Positions 27,461 through 36,618 of a DNA stretch of 64,000 nt are shown here, in pieces. Made by a program: the position numbers and the translations under genes. The notes beneath the pieces are model-generated. The model saw only the letters and a program-made list of their open reading frames with translations. It did no database searches and had not been told where the DNA came from. How positions within the stretch are numbered: position 1 is the stretch's first letter; the number at the start of each line of letters is the position of its first letter. This DNA is from Streptomyces sp. NBC_01142 (GTDB taxonomy: Bacteria > Actinomycetota > Actinomycetes > Streptomycetales > Streptomycetaceae), in contig NZ_JAPEOR010000003.1 of NCBI RefSeq assembly GCF_026341125.1, positions 1,240,001 to 1,304,000 on the forward strand, read 5' to 3'.

Positions 27461-28420
27461 GACGTCTCGTGAGAGAAAGCCCCGCAGGTGGGAAGTGGCA
27501 GCGGCGCTCGCGGTCGCGCTCGGCGGGGACTGCCTGGCGGACGTGGCGGCTGAGGGCCGAGCTGGCGGTTTTCGGGCCGGTGGCCTCCGACCCGACGGTC
27601 TCCCGGCTGATCAGCAAACTGGCCTCGGACAGTGGGAGCTGGCCGCGCTGCGCACCGCCCGGCCGAAGTACGCGAATATGTCTGGCGGTTGGCCGGTGAA
27701 GCGGCGCCGGATGCGGGCGGGCAGGTGACCGTCGACCTGGACGGCGTCCTCGTCCTGGCGCATTCCGAGAAGCAGGACGCCGCCGCGACGCGGAAGAGTC
27801 CTTCGGGCACCACCCGCTGATGGGGTGCGTCGACCACGGCCGCGGCGGGTCCGGGCGAACCGGTCGTGGGTCTGCTGCGGCCCGCAATGCGGCTCCAACA
27901 CCGCCGCGGACCACATCAAGGCCACGCAGCTGGCCCTGGCCCAGCTGCCGAAACGGTTCCGACGGGGACGGCAGACGCTGATCCGCACCGACTCCGGAGG
28001 CGGCACCCACGAGTTCGTCGCCTGGCTCACCAGGCGCGGGCGGTGGCTGTCGTACTCGGTCGGCATGACCATCACCGACGCCATCCAGCAGGCCGTCCTG
28101 AAGGTCCCGGCCTCGGCGTGGAGTCCGGCCGTCGAACCTGACGGCGGCATCCGCGACGGCGCCTGGGTGGCCGAACTCGCCGGGCGACTGCCTGGCCGGG
28201 CTGGCCGAAGGGGATGCGGCTGATCGTCCGCAAAGAACGCCCGCACCCCTGTGCCCAGTTGTGCTTCGCCGACGCCGACGGCATGCGGCTGACCTGCTTT
28301 GCCACCAACACCGCCGGCGCACCCATCGCGAACCTGGAACTGCGCCACCGTCAGAAGGCCCGGGCCGAGGGACACATCCGACCGGCCTGCGCAACCTCCC
28401 CTCCACAAGGATCTATGACA
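27461..28420 (+). pseudogene. IS1380-family transposase remnant, multiple frameshifts
   Basis: Transposase pieces appear in order in changing plus-strand frames: RRWEVAAALAVALGGDCLAD (27480), FGPVASDPTVSRLISKLASD (27570), VREYVWRLAGEAAPDAGGQV with VDLDGVLVLAHSEKQDAAAT (27670-27790), GSNTAADHIKATQLALAQLP with LIRTDSGGGTHEFVAWL (27890-28030) and MRLIVRKERPHP with MRLTCFATNTAGAPIANLEL (28214-28340). At least four frameshifts separate them. The C-terminal quarter is missing. Confidence 0.85.
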
Positions 28421-28735
28421 CATAGACATACGCCAGGGGATGTTTCCAGCCAACCACCGGAGATACATTGCCGCCCCCGGTCACGATCACCAGGGCGTGG
28501 CGCACCCTGATCGCGGCGCTGTTGATGGGTTTGGCCGTCAACAGCATGCCCTGCACAGCCATGGCGGCGGTGCAGGTGACCATGTAGCTAAGCCGACCAA
28601 CGAATCTGACTTCCTCGCTTCGAGACTTGGAAAATTCATCTCCCTGGCTCGCGGACAAGGAGATCGGAAAGCAGTCCGACCTGCCGCGAACGGCGTCCAG
28701 GCAAGGAAGTTAGGACTAGATGCGGAGATGCAGAT
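28421..28735. other. Gap of lower GC before a LuxR-type gene
   Basis: About 315 bases whose GC content is visibly lower than the surroundings. An 81-codon minus-strand frame (28413-28658) is open but has no recognisable domain, and its start is arbitrary. The right part must carry the promoter of the small LuxR-type gene. Confidence 0.4.
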
Positions 28736-28981
28736 ATGAGGGTGGCGCTGGTCTCGTCTAATTCGTACGGCCTATCGGGACGCGAACTGCAGATCCTGCA
28801 CCTAATCGGTGAAGGATATTCAAACAGGGGGATCGCAGAGCAGCTCATCATTAGCCAGCGCACGGTAGAGAGGCATGTTTCGGTAATCATGCATAAAATG
28901 CATCTCTCCGGGTCTCCGAATGTAAACAATCGCGTATTGGCGGCAGTCACCTGGTTGAGAAGCCAATACTCGTCCACGTAA
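28736..28981 (+). CDS. Stand-alone LuxR-type HTH protein
   Basis: An 81-residue protein that is almost entirely a GerE/LuxR DNA-binding domain: LSGRELQILHLIGEGYSNRG, IAEQLIISQRTVERHVSVIM and NRVLAAVTWLR. No receiver or ligand domain is present. It resembles short GerE-like regulators, or the tail of a response regulator that has kept a start codon. Codon use is less GC-biased than the neighbours (ATA, AAT, TCT codons), suggesting recent transfer. The target is unknown. Confidence 0.78.
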   Translation: MRVALVSSNSYGLSGRELQILHLIGEGYSNRGIAEQLIISQRTVERHVSVIMHKMHLSGSPNVNNRVLAAVTWLRSQYSST

Positions 28982-29150
28982 CGGCCACTACCGGACCGCC
29001 AACTTGGTGATGGGCTCACTCCGTCTCTCACAAATGAGTTGAGAGAGGTGCCCTGACCGCTCCGTGAGCGACACGTCGGCCCAGGCGCGGAAGCCATCCC
29101 CGCTGTTGACCTGTCGCAGCGAAGACGCCTCACGAAGCTAAGACCGTGTC

Positions 29151-29290
29151 CTACATGGTGAGGGTGCGGAAGCGTTTGTAGCAGCAGATGGCGGCTGCCA
29201 GCCCGAGAAAGGCCAGGTAGTTGCCCGGGTGGCGCTCGTAGCGGTGGTTTAGTCTGCGGTAGCCGGTCAGCCACGACATCGTCCGCTCGC
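29151..29290 (-). pseudogene. IS5-family transposase C-terminal relic
   Basis: The minus frame gives ERTMSWLTGYRRLNHRYERH, YLAFLGLAAAICCYKR and a final RTLTM, the terminal part of an IS5-group transposase including the catalytic Glu region. It stops at 29151 and is cut off about 60 bases before the SDR gene, whose own promoter may have been replaced. Confidence 0.75.
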
Positions 29291-29350
29291 CCCCGAACGT
29301 TTCTAGGCTCGAGGAATCGCGACACCGATGTACCGGCACAGGAGGACAAC

Positions 29351-30427
29351 ATGCTCGACGGTCGAGTCGCCATCGTCACAGGTGCGGGCCGAGGCCTGGG
29401 CCGGGCCTACGCCCGTGCGATGGCAGCGGCGGGAGCCGCCGTCGTCGTCAACGACCTGGACGCCGACGTGGCCTCGGAGACCGTCGACGCGATCACGGGC
29501 GCGGGCGGCTCGGCCGTCACGCAGGTCGGAGCGGTGGGCAGCGCGGAGTTCGCCGACGCGCTGGTCAAGCGTGCCATCGACGAGTTCGGACGCCTCGACG
29601 TCATGGTCACCAACGCCGGCGCGCTGCGCGACAGAACGCTGCGCAACACCACCGACGAGGACTTCGACCTCGTCGTCACCAGCCATCTCCGCGGCACGTT
29701 CACCTGCGGCCGGGCGGCGGCGGCACGCTTCCGTGAGCAGGGCGACGGCGGCCGACTCGTCCTCGTCGGGTCCCCCGCGGGGCAGCGGGCCAGCTTCGGC
29801 CAGACCGCGTACTCGGCCTCGAAGGGCGCAATCGTCGCGATGACGCGGACCTGGGCGCTGGAACTCGCGAAGATCGATGTCACCGTCAACGCCATCGTGC
29901 CCACAGCGCTGACCCGCATGGTCGCCACCGTGCCCCGCATCGGGGACCTCGTGGCGCAGGTGGACTCCGGTCAGCCGATCCCCGAGGGAGCCCGCCGCCA
30001 GGGACTGGGCTCGGCGGACGACGTCGCCCCGGTTATCGTGTACCTCGCGTCGAGGGAGTCGGCCGGCGTGACCGGGCAGGCCATCGCCGCCGGAGGCGAC
30101 CGGATCGCTCTGTGGACCCACCCCGGAGCGGTTCCGCCCGAACGGCTGGACGACGTCCTCGGTGAGCGAGCTCTTCGCCGGCGCGTACGCGGACCGTCTG
30201 CAGGATTTCAGGCCCGTGCCGCTCGACCTCGAAGCCATCGGAAGAATCTGACCCGCTCTCCCCCCTCCACAACGCCACAAACTCCACAACCGGAACACGA
30301 AGGTCGGCATGAACCGTGGCCGCACAGCCACGGCTTCGCTCAGGCCCCTCCCGGAGTCGGACCTCGCCCCGGGCACCACCTGGAACTTCCCGCATGCCGG
30401 CACCACGGCCGGATTGGACCCCTGTGA
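29351..30427 (+). CDS. SDR-family oxidoreductase (FabG-like), possible 3' frameshift
   Basis: An NAD(P)-binding short-chain dehydrogenase starting at ATG 29351 with GGAGG six bases upstream. Visible are the TGAGRGLGRAYA cofactor motif, VNDLDADV (acidic residue favouring NAD), VTNAGAL, the catalytic Ser in LVLVGSPAG and YSASKGA. The family reduces 3-oxoacyl or oxidises 3-hydroxyacyl groups and other alcohols. After VPPERLDDVL (about 30162) the ORF becomes Arg/His/Pro-rich, whereas the next frame reads VSELFAGAYADRLQDF and ends at 30251 with LDLEAIGRI. This indicates a one-base frameshift in the C-terminal tail, real or a sequencing error. The original gene probably ended at 30251. It precedes an aldehyde dehydrogenase. 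Confidence 0.8.
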   Translation: MLDGRVAIVTGAGRGLGRAYARAMAAAGAAVVVNDLDADVASETVDAITGAGGSAVTQVGAVGSAEFADALVKRAIDEFGRLDVMVTNAGALRDRTLRNTTDEDFDLVVTSHLRGTFTCGRAAAARFREQGDGGRLVLVGSPAGQRASFGQTAYSASKGAIVAMTRTWALELAKIDVTVNAIVPTALTRMVATVPRIGDLVAQVDSGQPIPEGARRQGLGSADDVAPVIVYLASRESAGVTGQAIAAGGDRIALWTHPGAVPPERLDDVLGERALRRRVRGPSAGFQARAARPRSHRKNLTRSPPSTTPQTPQPEHEGRHEPWPHSHGFAQAPPGVGPRPGHHLELPACRHHGRIGPL

Positions 30428-30470
30428 GCGCGGCCGGCCGGCCGCGCCCCGAAACCGCTAGGAGAGCCGC

Positions 30471-31955
30471 ATGTCCCACGAGGTTGATTCGAGACCAGAG
30501 GAGCAGTCGGCCGCGGTCGTGCGGACCGGACTGCTCATCGACGGCAAGACAGTCGAGACCGACGCCCACACCACCGTCCGCGATCCCGCCGCCCCGGACC
30601 GGATCGTCGGGTACGCAGCCGCGGCGACCCAGGAACACGCCCGTGCGGCGGTCGCCGCGGCCGACGCCGCGTTCCCCGGCTGGGCCGCCACGCCCGCCCG
30701 CCGACGGGCCGAGATCATCGACCAGGCCCTCACGCTGCTCGTGGACAGCGCCGCCGAACGCGCGGCCCTGATGACCCGCGAGAACGGCAAGATCTCCTTC
30801 GAGAGCCAGGTCGAGATGGCGGTCTTCGCCGGGCGCACCCGGGCGGCACTGGAGCTGGTCGACACCCTCGACCGAGTGCGGCACCTCGACGGCCCGCCGC
30901 TGGCCTCACGGATCCACCAACTGCCCATGGGCGTGGTCACCTTCATCGTGCCGTTCAACTGGCCGATCGCGATCCTCGGCGCGAGCCTGCCGTACGCGCT
31001 GCTCGCCGGGAACACCTCCGTGGTCAAACCACCGCCCACCGTCCCGCTGTCGATGGTTCGCACCCTGGAACTGTTCGCCGCGGGCCTGCCGGCCGGCGTG
31101 CTCAACGTCGTGACCGGCAGCAACGACGCCGTCGCGCCCGTCCTCAGCGACCCGCGTGTACGGAAGATCGTGTTCACCGGCAGCACCGCCGCCGGCAAGC
31201 ACATCATGACCGCCGCCGCGCAGAACCTCGCCTCGGTCACCCTCGAACTCGGCGGCAACGACCCCGCGATCTTCCTGGACGACGCCCAATTGGACGACGA
31301 ACACATCGGCCGCCTCGTACAGGGCACGTTCCTGACGAGCGGTCAGGTCTGCATGGCCGTCAAGCGGGTGTACGTCCACCGGTCGCGCTACGACGAACTG
31401 GTCGACAAACTCACCACCGCCCTCGGCTCCCAGCACGTGGGCCCCGGCACCGACCCGGCCTCGACCATGGGCCCCCTCAACAGCGCCACCCAGCGCGACA
31501 CGGTCACCGCCATGCTGGCCGAGGCGGCCGACGCCGGAGTCGAGATCCGCGAGCTGGGCACCCTGGCCCCCAGCGCGGCCGCTTCCGGCGGTCACTTCCT
31601 GCGTCCGGCCCTCGTTCTCGACCCCGACCCCGGCCTGCGGATCGTCACCGACGAGCAGTTCGGGCCCGCCCTGCCGATCCTTCCGTTCGACGACGTCGAG
31701 ACCATCCTGGACCACGTCAACAACGACTGGTCGGGGCTGTGCTCGTCGGTCTGGAGCGGCGATCCTGCCCGCGCCACCGCCCTCGCGGAGCGTCTGCGCA
31801 CCGGCACCACCTGGATCAACCACGCCAACGCCGTCGTGTGCGACGACCGCGCCCCGTTCGGCGGCTTCCGCCAGAGCGGCATCGGCCGCGAAATGGGCCC
31901 GGACGGCCTGCTCGCGTTCACCGAGGCCCACACCGTCACGGTGCCGGGCGGCTGA
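30471..31955 (+). CDS. Aldehyde dehydrogenase
   Basis: A 494-residue ALDH-superfamily enzyme. N-terminal TGLLIDGKTVET, the oxyanion Asn in VPFNWPIAILG, the NAD-binding FTGSTAAGKHIM, the general base Glu in VTLELGGNDPAIF and the catalytic Cys in TSGQVCMAVKRVYV are all present. It should oxidise an aldehyde to the acid with NAD(P). An AGGAGA ribosome binding site precedes ATG 30471. With the upstream SDR it could convert an alcohol through the aldehyde to an acid. A hairpin terminator follows. Confidence 0.92.
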   Translation: MSHEVDSRPEEQSAAVVRTGLLIDGKTVETDAHTTVRDPAAPDRIVGYAAAATQEHARAAVAAADAAFPGWAATPARRRAEIIDQALTLLVDSAAERAALMTRENGKISFESQVEMAVFAGRTRAALELVDTLDRVRHLDGPPLASRIHQLPMGVVTFIVPFNWPIAILGASLPYALLAGNTSVVKPPPTVPLSMVRTLELFAAGLPAGVLNVVTGSNDAVAPVLSDPRVRKIVFTGSTAAGKHIMTAAAQNLASVTLELGGNDPAIFLDDAQLDDEHIGRLVQGTFLTSGQVCMAVKRVYVHRSRYDELVDKLTTALGSQHVGPGTDPASTMGPLNSATQRDTVTAMLAEAADAGVEIRELGTLAPSAAASGGHFLRPALVLDPDPGLRIVTDEQFGPALPILPFDDVETILDHVNNDWSGLCSSVWSGDPARATALAERLRTGTTWINHANAVVCDDRAPFGGFRQSGIGREMGPDGLLAFTEAHTVTVPGG

Positions 31956-31971
31956 GCCCCACCTCCTGCGG

Positions 31972-32009
31972 ACTGTGCCCCGGCCGGTGTCTGCGGCCCG
32001 GGGCACAGT
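31972..32009 (+). terminator. Hairpin terminator after aldehyde dehydrogenase
   Basis: A 12-base stem ACTGTGCCCCGG / CCGGGGCACAGT with a 14-base loop begins 17 bases after the stop codon. Confidence 0.75.
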
Positions 32010-32505
32010 TGAGTCCCGGCCCATGGCATTGCGCCGTTTTCAATGATGGTTCATGAGGGGTTCAACTGCCCAGCGTTCGCCAGGACTTCGACCGGGGATG
32101 CTGTGCTGGTCCAGGAAGGTCTGGAAGGCGGTCGGTGGCCGTGGTGAGGGGGTCAGAACCGATCCGCGGCTCCCTGTGCAGCACCTGCCCATGGACTGGC
32201 CGGCCGTGCCCGCGCAGCGGGTGTTCCAGCAGGTCCACGACAGGGTCTCGGGCCCGGCCCGGGTGATGGCGGACCGCATGCTCGACACCGTGCCGGACGA
32301 GCCGGCGGACTGACGAAAGGCGGGCGCGCCCTCCGTCCAGCCCTCCCCGTCACGAGGCTCGGCGACCTCGGACCACCGTGGCCGTGTTGTGCAGAGCGGC
32401 CTCGCCATGAGCGATCAGCGTTGCCGGGTTTGCCCTGCCGTGATAGGTCTTGCGCATACCCACTGCCATGGTGGATAAATGAGGCATCGAGGGTGATGTG
32501 ATTCT
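32010..32505. other. Gap with no supported gene
   Basis: About 500 bases. An 86-codon plus frame (32053-32313) and a minus frame containing FLDQHSIPGRSPGERWAVEP (about 32100-32050) are open, but neither matches a family I know. The minus-strand text looks like the worn end of a former gene. The region also contains the promoter of the following phosphatase gene. Confidence 0.4.
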
Positions 32506-34980
32506 ATGCGCGAATTTTCCTTCCAGGGCAATTCTGGGGAGTTCCCTGAGCCCGGGGGCGAAGTCGACGTCCTCCTTGACGCACGCGGCGTGGTGGTCGG
32601 GTGGGAAGCAGGAGCCGCGCGCATGCTGGGGTATTCGGCGCAGGAGGCGCTCGGCCGCCCGGTGAGCAGCCTCTTGGGCATTGAGGCCGACTTCGACGCG
32701 CTGATCCGGCGGCCGGACAAAGACGCCGTAGCCCGTCTCGGATCGATAGCATTGCGGCGCCGGGACGGGGACCCGGTGCAGGCCGAGGTGTGGGCGCGCC
32801 CCCTAGTGCCCCCATTCGGCGAGAGCCAGTGGCTACTCCAGGCCGCGCGCACCGACGCGATCAAGGCCTACGAATTGGGTCAGGCGCTGTTGGAGGGACT
32901 ATTCACCAACTCCCCATTGTATATAGATGTCTTTGACAGCAACATCAGGTTCCTTGCACAGAACCGTCGCTGGGGCGCGGCCGGAAGGCCGAGTGTCGTC
33001 GGACAGACAATGCGCGAAGCATACCAAGCGGTCGACCTGCTGGACTTCGAAGCTCTCGAAGCCAGGCAGCGACAGGTCCTGGACAGCGGTGACGCCCTCA
33101 TCGGCACGGAGGTCGTCGGCCACGTGGTGTCCAAGAGCGGGCAGCACGAGTCCCGCCGCGACTATGTCTGGTCGGAATCGATCCTTCCGCTCAAGAACCG
33201 GTCCGGTGACGTGATCGCGTTGGCCCACGCGGTGACCGACGTGACCGCGCGGGCACGTGCCCGCGACAGGCTGGTGCTGGGCAACGAGGCCAGCACGCGC
33301 ATCGGCACCACGTTGGACCTGCTGCAGACCGTGCGGGAGCTGGCGGACGTCGCGGTGCCCCGCTTCGCCGACTTCGCCTACGTCAACCTGCTGGACGGCG
33401 TCTTCAGCGAGCAGGATCCGCCGAACCGCAAGCGGCCGGAAACCATGGTGCTGCGCCGCGCCGTGCACCGCAGCGTGTTCGAAGACGGCCAGGGGGCCGG
33501 AGACACCCTGGAGCTGGGGACGCCGGTGGCGGTGGGGGACGTCGACGCGTTCGCGACTGCGGCCGACTCGCCGTCCACGGCCGCGCTGTCGCACGGCAAG
33601 CCGGTACTGCTGAGAAGGGATGAGTTCCGCGAGGCGCTCGCCGCTGTCGCTCCCGGTCGGACACCTTCGGCACACGAGCTCGCCGTGCGTTCCTGGTTGC
33701 TCGTCCCGATGTTCGCTCGCGGCGCCGCGCTGGGCACAGCGGTGTTCGCACGCTGCCGCGACGCCCACGGGTTCGACACCGACGACGTGCTGCTGGCCCA
33801 GGAGGTCGTCGCCCGTGCTGCCGTGTGCGTCGACAACGCCAGCCGATACGGCCGGGAGCGGACGACCGCGCTGACCTTGCAGCGCAATCTCCTCCCCCAG
33901 CGCCTGCCGTCTTCCCGGGCGGTGGAGGCCGTCTCGCGCTACCTGCCGGCAAGCGGGCATGCGGGCCTGGGAGGGGATTGGTTCGACGTAATCCCCCTCT
34001 CGGGTGCCCGAGTGGCGCTGGTAGTGGGTGACGTAGAGGGGCACCACCTGCACTCTGCGGTGACGATGGGGCGTCTTCGGACCGCTGTGCGCACCCTCGC
34101 GGAGCTCGACCTGCCACCGGAAGAGTTGCTTGCCCATCTCGACGACCAGGTGAACCGCTTCGCTGACGAGCGCGGCGGTGACGACACACTCGATGCCGAC
34201 CAAGCAATTGGTGCTACCTGCGCGTACGCGATCTACGACCCTGTCTCGCGCCAGTGCGTCATGGCCCGGGCGGGCCACCCTCCACCCGCGGTGGTGTCGG
34301 GCGAAGGCAAGGTCGACTTCGTCGACCTGCCCGGGGGTCCTCCGCTCGGCCTGGGCGGCGTCGTCTTCGAATCGGCCGAGATCAAGCTCTCCGACGGGGA
34401 CCTGCTGGTCCTGTACACCGACGGCCTGGTGGAATCCAGGGAACAGAGCCTCGACGCCGGCCTTGAGCTGCTACGCGGACGTCTCTCCCGAGCGCCGAAG
34501 TCGGCCGATCTGGACGAGCTGTGTGACGGCCTGATCAGCGAACTGCTGCCGGCGCAGCACGAGGACGACGTGGCGCTCCTGGTTGCGCGCACGCACGGAC
34601 TGCCCTCAGACTGCTGTATCACCTGGGACGTCGAGAAGGATCCGCAAGTCGTCCCCCGAATACGAGAACTGACAACCCAGCAGACGGAGCGCTGGGGGCT
34701 GGTGGAAGAGGCGTTCGTCACCGAATTGGTAGTCAGCGAACTGGTGACCAATGCCATCCGCTACGGTGAGCCACCGATCACCCTGCGGCTCATCCGTGCG
34801 GACAACCTGATCTGCGAGGTCTCCGATGGCAGCAGTACCTCTCCCCACGTCAGGCGCGCCGCGCACACCGACGAGGGAGGCCGCGGCCTCTATCTGGTCA
34901 CCCAGCTGACCCACAGCTGGGGCACCCGCTACCACGCACGCGGTAAGACCATCTGGGCCGAGCAGGTACTACCCAGCTGA
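32506..34980 (+). CDS. PAS-GAF-SpoIIE phosphatase with RsbW-type kinase domain
   Basis: An 824-residue signalling protein. Two PAS-like domains (about 20-115, with VDVLLDARGVVVGWEAGAAR, and 125-255, with NSPLYIDVFDSNIRFLAQNR) are followed by a GAF domain (about 270-450), a PP2C/SpoIIE phosphatase domain (about 455-685; GGDWFDVIPL, VGDVEGHHLHSA, MARAGHPPPAVV, LVLYTDGLVE, HEDDVALLVAR) and a HATPase domain of the anti-sigma kinase type (about 690-824; ELVTNAIRYGE, EGGRGLYLVTQL). Such proteins both phosphorylate and dephosphorylate anti-anti-sigma factors in response to signals sensed by PAS/GAF. No partner STAS protein is adjacent, so the target is encoded elsewhere. Confidence 0.92.
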   Translation: MREFSFQGNSGEFPEPGGEVDVLLDARGVVVGWEAGAARMLGYSAQEALGRPVSSLLGIEADFDALIRRPDKDAVARLGSIALRRRDGDPVQAEVWARPLVPPFGESQWLLQAARTDAIKAYELGQALLEGLFTNSPLYIDVFDSNIRFLAQNRRWGAAGRPSVVGQTMREAYQAVDLLDFEALEARQRQVLDSGDALIGTEVVGHVVSKSGQHESRRDYVWSESILPLKNRSGDVIALAHAVTDVTARARARDRLVLGNEASTRIGTTLDLLQTVRELADVAVPRFADFAYVNLLDGVFSEQDPPNRKRPETMVLRRAVHRSVFEDGQGAGDTLELGTPVAVGDVDAFATAADSPSTAALSHGKPVLLRRDEFREALAAVAPGRTPSAHELAVRSWLLVPMFARGAALGTAVFARCRDAHGFDTDDVLLAQEVVARAAVCVDNASRYGRERTTALTLQRNLLPQRLPSSRAVEAVSRYLPASGHAGLGGDWFDVIPLSGARVALVVGDVEGHHLHSAVTMGRLRTAVRTLAELDLPPEELLAHLDDQVNRFADERGGDDTLDADQAIGATCAYAIYDPVSRQCVMARAGHPPPAVVSGEGKVDFVDLPGGPPLGLGGVVFESAEIKLSDGDLLVLYTDGLVESREQSLDAGLELLRGRLSRAPKSADLDELCDGLISELLPAQHEDDVALLVARTHGLPSDCCITWDVEKDPQVVPRIRELTTQQTERWGLVEEAFVTELVVSELVTNAIRYGEPPITLRLIRADNLICEVSDGSSTSPHVRRAAHTDEGGRGLYLVTQLTHSWGTRYHARGKTIWAEQVLPS

Positions 34981-35213
34981 CTTGCGGATGGTGGTGCGCG
35001 GAAGGGCGCGGACCGGTAGGTGGATATCCCCAACGAATGCCACACGGAGGGTGTCCCACTGCGGGGAGTCACCAGGCGGCACGTACGGCAAAGTGACGGG
35101 TACGGGTACGGTGCGGCAGGACACGCCGTCGCCCATGACGGCGATGACCGCCATGGCGGTGAAGAGCAGTGCAATCTTGAAGATCTGCACCAGCAAACAA
35201 AAAACTGTGAGTA
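34981..35213. other. Gap between phosphatase and IS256 element
   Basis: About 230 bases. A 75-codon minus-strand frame starting with TTG at 35196 and ending at 34969 has fair third-position GC and a hydrophobic N-terminus (LLFTAMAVIAVMG), but has no ribosome binding site and overlaps the phosphatase stop. It is left unannotated as a gene. Confidence 0.4.
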
Positions 35214-36618
35214 ATTGTCAATACCTGTGGGTCGGTTGAGGTTGTTCAGGCTGCGTGAGTCTCGGGGCGTTCGACGAGGTGGCCGCGTTCGAAGCGGGCT
35301 CCGGCTCGCACGAGGGCAACGAGGTGGGGTGCATTGACCGCTCGCCAGCGGGCCTGGGCGGATTCGACGAGCTTGAAGACCATCGCGAGGGCGGCGGCCG
35401 CGCTGCCGGCGCCCTTGGTGACCTTGGTCCGCAGCCGCACCGTTGCGAAGGTCGATTCGATGGGATTGGTCGTACGCAGGTGGATCCAGTGCTCCGCGGG
35501 GAAGTCGTAGAACGCCAGCAAGTCGTCGACGTCGTCGGTGATCTTCCGAGCCGCCTTGGGCCACTTCGCGCCGTACGTCTTGTCGAATGCGGCGACGGCC
35601 TTGACGGCGTGGTCGCGGTCCTCGGCGTTGTAGATGTCCTGGAGTGCCTTGCGGGCGCCGGGCTGGGCCGACGTCGGCAGAGCGTTGAGGATATTTGCCG
35701 TTTTGTGAACCCAGCACCTTTGGTGGCGGGTTTCGGGGAACACCTCTGCGAGGGCCTTCCAGAAACCGAGCGCGCCGTCGCCGACCGCGAGGACGGGCGC
35801 GCGCATGCCGCGCCGGGCGGCGTCCCGGAGCAGGTCGGCCCAGGACTCGGCGGACTCGCGGTAGCCGTCGGCCATCGCGATCAGCTCCTTGGTGCCGTCC
35901 GCGCGCACGCCCATCACGACCAGGACGCAGGACTTGGCCTCCGACAGGCGGATGCGCAGGTGGATGCCGTCGGCCCAGACGTAGACGTAGTCGGATCCGG
36001 TCAGGTCGCGCTCGCCGAAGGCTTTGTGGTCGGCCTGCCACTGCTGGGTGAGCCGGGTGACCGTGGCGGGTGAGAGCCCGGCCGAGCTGCCGAGGAACTG
36101 CTCGAGTGCGGGCACAATGTCGCCCGAGGACAGGCCGTGCAGGTAGAGCAGTGGTAGCACCTCGCTGATCTTCGGGGACTTCCGGGCCCAGGGCGGCAGG
36201 ATCGCCGAGGAGAACCGCCTGCGCTCACCGGTCGCCTCGTCGATGCGCTTGTCGTTCACGCGCGGGGCCTTGACCTCGACCGCTCCGGCGGCGGTGGTGG
36301 CCTTCCGCGGCTGGTGATAGCCGTTGCGCACGACCAGACGACGACCGCTCTCGTCCCGTTCACCAGCCAGCTCGGCTATGTAGCTGTTGACTTCGGCTTC
36401 CAGTGCGGCGGCCAGCATCCGCCGGGCGCCCTCGCGGACGATCTCGTCGATCAGGGAGCCGTTTGGCGTGGAACCGTCAGGGTTGACTACGGTGAGCACG
36501 GGCGTGCCTTCCCGACCGGCGCTGCGAACGCCGGCCTACTCGGTGACCTTCAATCGATCACTCGGGAAGGTACGCCCTTCGTGTGCCACCCGAGCCCCGA
36601 TCCACAGGTCTTGAGCAT
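35214..36618 (-). mobile_element. IS256-family element
   Basis: Related ends CAATACCTGTGGGTCGG (35219-35235) and, on the other strand, CAAGACCTGTGGATCGG (36613-36597) form imperfect inverted repeats around one intact transposase gene. The exact outer ends are estimated. On the right side the element directly abuts the first ISAs1 remnant at 36619. Confidence 0.8.
35246..36499 (-). CDS. IS256-family transposase
   Basis: A 417-residue DDE transposase of the mutator/IS256 type. Motifs: RNGYHQPRKATTAAG and KAPRVNDKR near the N-terminus, the first Asp in YVYVWADGIHLRIRL, the second Asp in RAPVLAVGDGALGFWKAL, the family HQRCWVHKTANILNAL segment, and the Glu in LRTTNPIESTFATVRLRT. The protein is full length with no frameshift. 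Confidence 0.93.
   Translation of the reverse strand: MLTVVNPDGSTPNGSLIDEIVREGARRMLAAALEAEVNSYIAELAGERDESGRRLVVRNGYHQPRKATTAAGAVEVKAPRVNDKRIDEATGERRRFSSAILPPWARKSPKISEVLPLLYLHGLSSGDIVPALEQFLGSSAGLSPATVTRLTQQWQADHKAFGERDLTGSDYVYVWADGIHLRIRLSEAKSCVLVVMGVRADGTKELIAMADGYRESAESWADLLRDAARRGMRAPVLAVGDGALGFWKALAEVFPETRHQRCWVHKTANILNALPTSAQPGARKALQDIYNAEDRDHAVKAVAAFDKTYGAKWPKAARKITDDVDDLLAFYDFPAEHWIHLRTTNPIESTFATVRLRTKVTKGAGSAAAALAMVFKLVESAQARWRAVNAPHLVALVRAGARFERGHLVERPETHAA

Noticed and set aside
30428..30447. 20-base GC-only palindrome before the aldehyde dehydrogenase
   Set aside because: It can form a hairpin but is pure GC in a GC-rich genome and lacks other signals. Too weak to list as a terminator or operator.
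34969..35196. Possible 75-residue minus-strand membrane protein
   Set aside because: TTG start without a ribosome binding site, overlap with the phosphatase stop, and no homologous family.
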